Source of the DNA: Wuchereria bancrofti
Lineage: Eukaryota > Nematoda > Chromadorea > Rhabditida > Onchocercidae
Assembly: GCA_005281725.1 (NCBI GenBank)
Contig: SSBO01000012.1
Coordinates: 17,196,603 to 17,260,602, forward strand
Length of the DNA: 64,000 nucleotides
Reading direction: 5' to 3'
A program made the position numbers and the translations under genes. The first letter of the stretch is position 1, and every line of letters starts with the position of its first letter. The notes beneath the pieces are model-generated. The model worked only from the letters and a program-made list of their open reading frames with translations, was not told the origin of the DNA and made no database searches. Shown piece after piece: positions 50,801 to 60,734 of this stretch.

Positions 50801-53800
50801 TGAATATATAAAAGATTTTGAGATAAAAGTTGGAAGAAACAGAGAGGAAAAGAAGTCGACAAAAGAAAAGATCTGGGACGAATTAATTAAAATGAGAGAA
50901 ATACTTTACAATGACAACAACTTGTTCAGACAAATATCGAATAGAATTTAAAATGGAAATTGATGAAATTAGTGAGCGTTTGCTCAAGACTTAATGAAAT
51001 TATCTACTGACTCATCATATGTGAAAAAAGTTGAAGTTCAGGCGAATAGAAAAGTTATAGATAATTTTTTGTGCAAAACAAATAATGATCCTCAATCAGT
51101 CCATTCTTGTGGAAATGTTGGTTGGCAATCGGGCCATTATTACAAATGAACTGGTTCTACAGGGTAAGATGTGTCCGAAGAGGATCATAGCTCAATGAAG
51201 CTTTTTTGTGGAATACGAAGATAGCATTAAATTATATTTTATGTTCCATACTTCATTGAAGCAAAGCGGTAGTGCACAAATATGTAAAGAAAGTTGAGGA
51301 ATAGAACAACGAAAGCTTGGCTAATTATCTTTAATGTTTTGCTCGTAGCTCTAAGTCGTCATCCTGGAAATGACATTTAGAAAAGCCAAATTAAAATAAG
51401 GAATAGTGATTCATAAATAATGAAAATATTACGATCCAAAGGAAATGTACTTCTGATTTCAAAAGCTCAGAAAAGGTAGTCCGAATGAATTGAGGAGGTG
51501 AATAAGAGAAAGTTGGGCTGGAAATCGAAGACACAGCAGGATTATCCTGTTTTTCAGATTACTGTAGATAACAAAGAATTGGCAAAAAGTAAAAATCTTA
51601 TTTATTTGGAAAAGTTACTGTAAAGTAGAAGTAGGTGGAGCATAAGTGGTTCTGATGATCAAAGAAAGATGCAAAGCAAACAGAATGAATTCATTTTCCC
51701 ATTTTATAGGTTAAGTCATGGAAGTTAAAATGGATTTAAAGAAAGGGACAAGTTAGGATGAATATGTTACATTGTTGATATGGAGGGATCATGCATGTCA
51801 TCGAATGCTATCCCGAGAGAAGGAAAAGGATCTCTATAATCTCTGCGGGATGAAATTGGGAAGAATTTACAAACATGGGATGAAATGTTTTTTCCAATCT
51901 TAGTAAAAAATTTAATATTCTAAGTAAAACTTGAAAATTACTTAAAATCTTACTAAATGTTTCATTTTTCAGCTTCGTTGTTAATTAATCTCATTCTTTC
52001 CAGGTCATTCTACTCCAAATTTTTTATTTCTGCATAAAATTTGCACTCGAACCCTATAGCACATGAGCATTGATCCATTACTACAATCGATCAATGTTAG
52101 ATCGTTCTATGTTTAAGTAAACAAGCAGATCATGCAAACATTATGGCTGGGAGATTGAAGATGTAATGTAATTATATGATTTGAACTAATAAAGTATTAG
52201 TAAAATTGAATAAGTGATATTCATTTAAGCCTTAATTGTTCTCTAACTTTTGTCTATTATTTGCTTATATCAGATGAAAAGTGTTTTTTCTTCATTCCAG
52301 CAGTTCTACTCTATCTTTTTTTATTTAGGGATTTTTCAATAAATATGAATTGCAGGCGGTATTATTTTTAACGCACACAGTAACGGGTATTTCTGTTTGG
52401 TCATGGCTTTTGCTTTCAACACTTCGTTACCTCGCCATAAGGCATCCACTCTTCCATCTTCAACTGTGGCAAATGCCATATCGAGCTTTATCATTCATTA
52501 TAGTCAGTTTTATTATTTACACAATTTTGTTAAGATGGAAACGATGATCAAAGGCACTTCCCATCGTTCTTCTCACCCTCTCTACTATTTTTGCAGAGTA
52601 ATTTCATAGAATGATAGATACACAATAGAGTGGAGGAATAGTTAATCTAGTTGATCCATTTCTTCTCCATATCGGTAAATTCAGAAAACAGTAGAATCGA
52701 ATACTACTATAATAAATAAATATGTTGAAGATAGTATCATTGGCGCTGAATGCCTGGTTTCTACTGGCCGTTCATTCCACTCAGTTCGGCTGCATTCAAC
52801 AAGCGCTTTTTCGATCACTTGTTTGGAATAGGCTGTTTCATATCGTTGAATGTGCTTGGTCATTTTGTGTCCCTTGCTTGCTAATTTTTATTATGGATAT
52901 TTCTGTACTCATCAAGAGCACGTTAGTTCTTTTTATTAACGTCGAAAACAACAAATATCATACAATGTGTTTCAAATGGAATATCCTAAATCTAAAACTG
53001 ATATTAAGTTTAAATAACTAATTTTGTTTTATTTTGAAATTGAAAAATCAAAAAATAAAAACTAAATTCAAATCTTGATTAGTTTGGACTACAAGCGCTA
53101 TTTTTCTGCAGCTAAGTCCTCTAAAGTTAGACTTTAAAAAATTATAACTGCATTTCCTGGTTGATTTTAAATTCAACGGATATCAGAGCAACGGAATTGT
53201 AATTCTTGGCAAAGTAAAGACTAACAAAATTAGCATCTGATTTTTCACTAAGTCTACATATGCAATAATTGCAGAATGGGATCGTGCGATACTGGCTTGT
53301 TGCAAACATTTTCAGCACAAAAAAGATTTGAGCAAACTTTTGAGCCCTCAATTATTGCTTGCGTATATTCCAGAAGCAACCAGACACTTATTCGAGTGAA
53401 TTTAACTATGTTTATTCATTTTAAAAAATGATAAAATAATATTGCCCTCAATTAATTAAGAAAAGGTATTAAGAAAGTAAAATTCAGTGGGTTAGAAAAG
53501 TCAAGTAGTTACTTTGCTTCCATTGCCGGACAACATATATTACCAAGTGTTTTCCATAGAAAAAATAATTCCTTGGCTAAATCATATGAAAGTAATGAGC
53601 ATGCATTAATTAGTCGAATTAAGAATTTGAAAAATTAGCGATATTGAATTTTCAAAAGAAACAGGGGTATAGATACGATTACCTCATAAGTCTATTTTGA
53701 GAATAAATAATCCGGCAATTTTGCAAACTTTGCAGCATAAGCATAGCCGTACATTATGGAGATGGTTAGCGATTGCACTGATTTGCATAATATTGAATAC

Positions 53801-54798
53801 ACCGGAGAACATGTATCGACTGGTAATATTGTTCGGAATGCCCGATGTTCATGAAGAAGCACTTCACTTTTCAGCACGAATGCTTGCACAAGCGCTTTAT
53901 TTCAGGTGCTGCATGAAATTACTATATAAATTAATTCATAATTACCTCATGACGTTTTCCGCTCTAAAAATTAAGAAACTGTTCAATTATTAACTAGTAG
54001 TTATTCATAGTTTTCCTGAAAAGGCTTAAATTCACAAACGCAGTATCAGTATTTCGAAATACAAAAATCTTATACAAAACGATAAAAATCGGCATAAACT
54101 AAAACATCTACTGAATAATTCTTGCTGCCAATTTGCAAATCGTTCCTCCTTTTTGCTGGAAGTAAATTGTCTCTGGCATGTCATTTCTATTGCATTCTTC
54201 AGGTTCATGCGTTTATCAGGAAATAATATCTGCGCAATGATTCTTCCCAATTCCATAACCGGATTGCTAACTCTTTGATTTTTTACATGAAGTAACCAAA
54301 CCTTGGAAAAGAAGAAAAATAGCAGTCTTGTAAATAATAAATATAAATGTAAACAATATATGTAAATAATAAATATAAAATCTTGTTTTACAAACGGATT
54401 CCGCAATAGCGTTTCTATTTTTAATTTCCAATATTTGCATATTCACTTCCAAATTTTTTCCCACTGATTCCACCGCTAATCATTTTCTCTATCAAAGATA
54501 TGCAGTCTGTTTTGAATGTATATCTAAAACCCAATAAATAAATTGCTTAATTTTAGGTGAAATCTTTAAATTAATTAAGAACCATGAAACTCTGTAATAT
54601 GTAAGTATGAGTATTATTAATTTCAGCCAGTTTGCATTTAATGCTGTCTATTTGGCACTGTTTGTGTTTGACAAATCAACCAGACCGAAATCATATTTCG
54701 AGCATTCCGCCGGTAGAAATTCAATATCTGCAGTCCAATTATGTCAGCGGTTGCCTATCTCAGATTATCAAAGTAGAAAAATCCCTTTAAATAAGTAG
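47819..54798 (+). CDS. Rhodopsin-class G-protein-coupled receptor
   Basis: Seven exons join in phase from ATG to TAG, 343 residues: 47819-47887, 49544-49686, 49956-50112, 52356-52506, 52735-52904, 53736-53905 and 54627-54798. The N-terminus is short and acidic with N-linked sites (NDSSANFS). TM1 is VAAVTLLIYFIAAIVGIPAN, TM2 includes CSMAAADLCSLLLIL, and TM3 ends LLLSTLRYLAIRHPL. TM5 includes FCVPCLLIFIMDIS, TM6 is WLAIALICIILNTPENMYRL and TM7 is FAFNAVYLALFVF. The DRY box is LRY and the NPxxY motif is NAVYL, so activation motifs are altered as in several nematode-specific receptor groups. Most likely a neuropeptide-type receptor in the plasma membrane, ligand unknown. AGTTTTCAG lies one base before the ATG, suggesting trans-splicing. 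The end of exon 5 is the least certain: a donor at 52,922 would add residues to intracellular loop 3 but break the phase. Intron 3 is over 2.2 kb. Confidence 0.75.
50870..51190 (+). mobile_element. Possible decayed retroelement gag fragment in GPCR intron
   Basis: Inside the third intron, one frame around 51,030-51,150 reads SCGNVGWQSGHYYK. This is close to the spacing of a gag zinc knuckle (CxxCGxxGHxxxxC) with its first and last cysteines lost. The surrounding frames are charged but interrupted by stops. No terminal repeats, reverse transcriptase or target-site duplication were seen, so a chance match is quite possible. Confidence 0.2.
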
Positions 54799-55600
54799 CA
54801 AACTTGTCGAATAACTCTTCCCCCTTCATTTTTATATTTCAACTTCCTGAATTCATCAAACAGCTGGATTGCTTATATTTATAAAAATTCCCAGAAGTCC
54901 AAATTTACCTAGCATCTGAGGCAAACTTTTTTTAAAACATATTTTATTTTTCAGTAGCTTCCTTGTCTTTTTCAGCAAAATATGGCAAAGAATATTCCGA
55001 AAAAGTAAATGGCCTCACAGCCGTTTAACAAAGTAAAGAAGAAAAGACTGTAAAACAAGTCCTACTATAATTTTTTGTCATTGATAACACAGCCATAATT
55101 CGTTCGTGTCATCAGTTGTTCGCTTTTTAAATTTGCTGTAAAATAATGTGGCTGAAAGCATTTCTTTGCATTTGTTTCAAATTTAAAGTCACACATTTTG
55201 TGAGCGGTAGACATTTGACTCTCTTTCAACTAACAAAATATTAGTGAGATGTATCAAATTATTTTGAAAAAACTGTTTTCATTTTAACAGGAGTAATAGA
55301 TGAAATCGTAAATTGAAAGAATCCATAATCATCTTATCATTCTTTTTTTAGCTAGAAGTCTGGAAAGGGAAGTCTTTCAAAGTGACTTCCTTAGCCGTAA
55401 CATTCCCCTTGCCATTACATAATTGCATTGCGTTAATTTTTAATAATAAAATGTTAATGCAAATTTTAAACTGCATTCCAATCCTTAGTAATAATGCAAA
55501 ACGCTGCATCAAAATAATCAATATAAACTAAGCAAAGACTTGTTGGTCAATCATTTCTACTAATTTTAAAATACGAATCGGACTTTCATTCAAGTGAAAT

Positions 55601-58236
55601 ATGGCTCTTCAAGCAATTCCAAGAAAAAAGCCAAGTGAAGTGCTGTCATCTCGTTTCATATTTGATGCCAGAATAAACATTCCAACACAGATGTTACGTC
55701 AAGAGGAATGCCGTGTACCATTTATTGTTGCCCATGGACCACGCTCAATAGAATTGTAAGTGAAAAACTCTCCCAAAGTTCTAATTTTCTCTTCATTCAC
55801 GAATGATGTTCATCAACTTTCTATTTTTAGACAATGTTAAAGATTTTTGAAGATTTCCGAAATAGTATTGACGCAGTCACAACTTCCTCAGACTCGAAAA
55901 ATTTTCATTTCAATATTAATTAGAATAGAAACTTCTTTCTTTTCAAAGAAACAAATAAATAAAACATAGGCAATCGCCGTTCCAAGATGTTGTAAATTCC
56001 CAATGTCAATTCAGTAATTATGAACTGAATCATATGGTAAAATGGAATTTCACATAATTTGAAATATTTTGTTCGCTCTCAAGTTACATCTTAGAAATGT
56101 AAATATTTCCAGTGAACTTAAAATCAATGTAGCGGATTTTCGTCGAGAAAATCCAAAATTGTTAGTGAATTGTCGAAGTGAACTGCGTATGCAAATTTCT
56201 GGATTAATTACAATACGCTTTGGTGCTTCAAAAGATGCTGATAATACTGTAGCTGCAGAGAGTATGATTTGAATTTTTTAATTCATTTAGATTTTTTTTT
56301 TAATTCATTTAGATACATAGAATAATCGAGTAAATGAAGCAAAATTTACAGCACTCCTACCGTTATGGTTTTGCTCGATAAACAGGATTTGTTTTTTGGA
56401 TGTTCAAGGATGACTTCTGTTTTTTACTATAAATTTATTTCATCCATTAATACTCTTATTAATGATCTTAGACAGGATCGCTTAAATGAAGTCTTCTCAT
56501 TCTCTTCCTCAATCCACCCAAGCATTATTTGTCATCTCATCTTGGAGTAAAAAACGAACATCAATTTCAAAATTTTCACAAATTTATTTTAAATTAAATG
56601 AATTCAGTATGAAAACATCTTATTGATCGGAAAATGTAATACTGCGTGGTATTGATCCATATCTGGAAAAAATGCTTAAAAAAAAAGTTAGGTTATTCGA
56701 GATTAAAAGATGAACTAAGAATTAAGTGGTCAACAATAATATTTAATGGAATTAAAGTTTTGGAAAACATTAAGGAAGCCATATTAGCTGAGCATATCTT
56801 ATTTTTGCAGCAATACTGAACGAAACGCAAGAAACGGATTTCGAAAACACATTTATCATGCGTGGTATTGATTCATTTTTGGAATCACTGCACAATACTA
56901 TTATGTCAGCGGAATACGGAAATGGTTTAATCAGTTTCAGCATTCTTATTATATATCAAGAAGCAGAATTCATGCAATTTGTTGAACAGAAAAGCAGACT
57001 TCGATTACTAACATACGCAGAACTTCAGAATAGTCGACTGAATTCAAAAGCTTACAAGTACTTTTTTGATTAACCTAGCATTAGTCTAGTGCTTAAATGT
57101 TCCTCCTGACTGTTGAAATATATTGAGTGAATAAATATTTTGGCAATTAATTAAGTCTAACTATTATTTACAGAGATTTCATAGTATTTGGTATAAATAC
57201 ATATTCTATAATGTGTTCAAAATGGATGCTTTATATGAGTACCAAATATTTTCACCGCTTAATCGATGAAAATCCAGCTGTTAATCATAGAACATTAAAT
57301 TATCCCTATGATGTCATAGGCTATGTAAGTCAGAATTAGATGACAAGTCACTTAAAGGGTTTTCGCTAGATATCTTGAGAAATTTAAGATTTGTTGGTTT
57401 GGTAACACGAGAAATATGGACATGAAAGTTAATTAGAAAGGTAAGCTAACTGTTTAACAACGTGTAGTATAAACTGTACGAATCAGACAATTATTAATTT
57501 ATCGAATTCTTTTGCAAACATTATTTCTTGTTGGAGATGACTTTGTTCCAGGCTCTTTTTTAGCAGTGCAAAATCAGTTTTCTCAGGAATTGCAGAAGGA
57601 TTTTAGAAAAATGCGTCGTCATTGAAACCATTGCAATTGAATTTGAAGCTGCCATTTTCGATGTGAATCCTATCGCTAATTTCTGCATTTCATAATATTT
57701 CTTTATTAATTATTGACAAAAGCAACGTTGCCAATTCCGACTTTTGGAAGAGAACTGGATAAAATTATTCCGTAAAGCATCTAACCACATTTAGTCAGCT
57801 GTTTTCTAGGTTAATTATGAACAGCAGATAAGATTCAGCTAAAGAAATGAGTGGAAGAAAGCGAATTAGTTTCATATTTAACCGTAATTTTCTAATTAAG
57901 AATAAGTGTAAAGTTGGCAAATCATAATGTAGCAGATGAGATTATTTAAAAAAGCATGTTTTTTCTTTATTTAAGTAATTTATTAATTTACAAATATAAT
58001 GAGTAATCTGCTTTCAAAAATTCTACAGGCTTCTCAAATCATAATTTTGATAACAATTAGCGCAAAATGATCTGTATAAAATGAAATTATACATCGAAGA
58101 AAAAAAGAAGTTGCAGGAATGGAAACACACAGACTTGGACGATTTAGTACGAATACTAACATTACCGAAATATTGGGAATTGGAAGAATTGAAAATTGCA
58201 GCGCGATCTGTGATCATTGACCTTCATAGCAAATAG
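55601..58236 (+). CDS. BTB-domain protein (one splice phase unresolved)
   Basis: Exons 55601-55755, 56095-56261, 56811-57057 and 57174-57324 join in phase from the ATG (MALQAIPRKKPSEVL). A last exon at 58061-58236 reads to TAG. The first part contains FRRENPKLLVNCRSELRMQI and could be a MATH-like or other beta domain, but I cannot confirm it. The fourth exon has a BTB-like core: DFIVFGINTYSIMCSKWMLY and then STKYFHRLIDENP, which corresponds to the 'aHkavLa..S.yF..l' region. The last exon holds LDDLVRILTLPKYWELEELK, the typical end of a BTB fold. BTB proteins of this kind are often substrate adaptors for Cullin-3 ligases. The fourth exon ends in phase 0 (TAT|GTAAGT) while the last needs one base, so a small exon was missed, a base is missing in the assembly, or the gene is broken. 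Confidence 0.5.
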
Positions 58237-58539
58237 TTTCAGTAAGAATCCTTGTATATGCAAATTCTACTGTGCTAAAATTACTGGGAATTTTTCCTCG
58301 TATTTGTAGGGATTAGAAAGAAAATTGCATTCATTTTGCAAGCATAATTTGGAGATCAGCTAAGAAACCTGCGTGGTAAGAGGAAGAGAAACGTGTTTTA
58401 TCCAGGAAATTCACTCAAGACTACTGCCACTTCCTCTATTACTTATTCTGCAAAGTTCTTCTGTGACTAGAAAGTGTCACAATTAAACATCCTTTGTATC
58501 AAAAAGGGAGTAGTTATCTTGCTTTACCTTGTATTTCAG
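58237..58539. other. Short non-coding stretch
   Basis: No supportable exon between the BTB gene's stop and the orphan exon at 58,540. Confidence 0.35.
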
Positions 58540-58716
58540 TATGATCTGGCTAATAATATTATCCACCAGTACAAGTCTTACAACGGAATTCATACACACA
58601 TAAACTATGAACTTGAAATCACTTGGATTCCCAGTTATTGCACCTCTAATCCTCCAAAGTCCTACTGCAAAATTAAAACAGGACATGCTGACTACGTTCA
58701 TTTAGGAATTACTTAA
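58540..58716 (+). CDS. Orphan terminal exon, unknown
   Basis: After the acceptor TTGTATTTCAG an open frame of 58 codons runs to TAA. It begins YDLANNIIHQYKSYNG, includes ELEITWIPSYCTSNPPKSYC, and ends YVHLGIT. The composition is protein-like and three cysteines are present. The donor partner in phase 0 was not found, and the BTB gene just upstream ends with its own stop. It could belong to an unassembled gene or be a relic. Confidence 0.3.
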   Translation, partial: YDLANNIIHQYKSYNGIHTHINYELEITWIPSYCTSNPPKSYCKIKTGHADYVHLGIT

Positions 58717-58810
58717 TTAAAATATAAGCAATTATTTATGAAGAACTTAAGAATGTTTTATAAATTCTTAAAGATACGATAAAATTGATCAGAATAGGAA
58801 TAATTTTTAA

Positions 58811-59020
58811 AGGGAAGAATACAATGAGCACTCAACAGGTGTACGATATGCAGTATACCGGGATCTCATATTATGCGGCACGCTGGATGAAATATGTAAG
58901 CCAGTAGAAAGTGAACTTGAAAAGATCAAAAGAATGGGTTGGAAAATGAGTATGGTGAAGAAAAGAGTGGGATTGGTAGAAGAATCATCCCAAAATAAGG
59001 CGGAAATAGTGGCACATTAA
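58811..59020 (+). CDS. Orphan coding-like open frame, unknown
   Basis: A 69-codon open frame follows TTTTTAAAG and ends with TAA. It contains STGVRYAVYRDLILCGTLDE, then CKPVESELEKIKRMGW and a basic-acidic tail (VKKRVGLVEESSQNKAEI). The composition looks like a real protein, but the only in-frame ATGs are late. It may be an exon of an unassembled gene or a fragment of an old element. I do not recognise it. Confidence 0.25.
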   Translation, partial: REEYNEHSTGVRYAVYRDLILCGTLDEICKPVESELEKIKRMGWKMSMVKKRVGLVEESSQNKAEIVAH

Positions 59021-60734
59021 TGAGGATATCTGTACGGCTGAAAGGATTATGGCTAAATAATAATTCGATAGTAGGACAACCTATCATCTTGATGATCTCA
59101 TGTCATTTTTATAATTATATTCCTCAGAATAATGGATAGAGGATAACAACGTAAAACATTTTTTCTACGGTTTTATCCCGGAAAATGCACATGTCCTGTA
59201 TCATTATCCGTGCACTTCCGGTTTACAGCAAGCTCATCTCATCGAAATTTGTAACATTAAACTAGAACCTATACTATAAACTTCTTCATTTATATAAAGA
59301 ACAAATTAAACCTTACGACGCAGCATATTTCTTCCGATCAGATACCTCGAGTTATTGCTCATCTAGCCATCCTTACTGTCAACTGACATTCAAATACGCG
59401 GGAGACGGAAGGGATAATATAGCTACTTCCACCCAATATGCGCTGCAGAAGACATAATACTGTTATGAGAATATTATTTGTCAGGAAAGACATAAAATAG
59501 AAAGATAAGAATGCGGAAAAAAATATAATTTTATGAAAGTGAAATATATATAAGGGAAAATGAAATATAAAGGGAATGAAAAGCACTCACTGAGAATTCA
59601 TTAATAAGAGTGATCTTAGAGGTATGTGATCAACATAGTTCCCTTCATTCAACCCTAATCATAAACATCAAATAGACAGCGATGGCTCAGAAGTAACTTA
59701 AATAACTTCATCTTTGCAACCATACAGTTCCCAGAATTAAATCAGGCATCGACTATTATTTGCGACACTGCAAATAAAACTCTAAAGAACAAAGGTTGAG
59801 AAAGGAAAGAAATGCATGGTTTATAAAATATCGAAAAATTGATCGTTCTGGGGGAGAGTCCAGCTGTAATAGTACAATGTACTATGTAAATTGTAAATTA
59901 ACATTTTATTGTTAATTTAGTAATTTATTAATAATAATAATTGATAGTAATAATAATTAACAATAATAAATAATGATAATAATAACAATAATAGCTTCTT
60001 TGTTTGTTGTATAAGTATTCTTGAACAGACTGACAGGAGACCCCGCAATGCAGTTCTAAAATGCATTTCAACATTAACTTATCAGTACTGCCTGAACGGA
60101 ATTTTTTTCATTCTGGGAGCCGTGTTTTACGTGGGGTCTTTCAATGTAGGGAGGCGTTGGCAAGTGCGAGAAGTCGGGTGGCAGTTGGCTTTGGCTGTTT
60201 TCTCCAGACTGGTTGCTTAATGACAAGGAAGATAGTGGTAGCAGTACATACAGTATGCCTCTGTTTAAGTGATGGGCCAGATTAAATTCCGTCAGTGATG
60301 TTGAAGTCTTACCGTATTTAACGAAGTACGGTAGTATGAGATAGAAGAAACCGCAGGTTGCAAAAACAGCGTTTGGTTTTACAGTTGAGGAAGGGTTAAA
60401 GTTGAAAATACTAATAAGTTGATTTAATAAACTGATAATAATATTGATAATATAATTTAATATAAATTGATAATACGATAATTTTGTATTATCTACACTG
60501 ATAATATAATGTAAATAATATAGAAATCAATTGGTTGGAACTAGAACTACAGGCTAATTATATTTCATTTTGTCATTTATTCCATAATAGGTTTTGCTAT
60601 ACTTATGGATACACTATGATCTGAATTTTCGTTAACAGCTCATTGACAAACCGCATTTCATATTTTACATAAATTTTTGCTCAGAAGCTTACTTAGGTTT
60701 TTATAACCAAAACACTTGATCTAACTTTTTTTAG
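59021..60734. other. Intergenic or intronic stretch with simple repeats
   Basis: An (AAT)n-like tract spans about 59,905-59,995. A GC-richer patch lies at about 60,060-60,290 without a consistent gene. If the ankyrin gene to the right is a Notch receptor, its transmembrane and extracellular exons should lie upstream; I looked for cysteine-rich EGF or LNR-like frames here and saw none. Confidence 0.4.
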
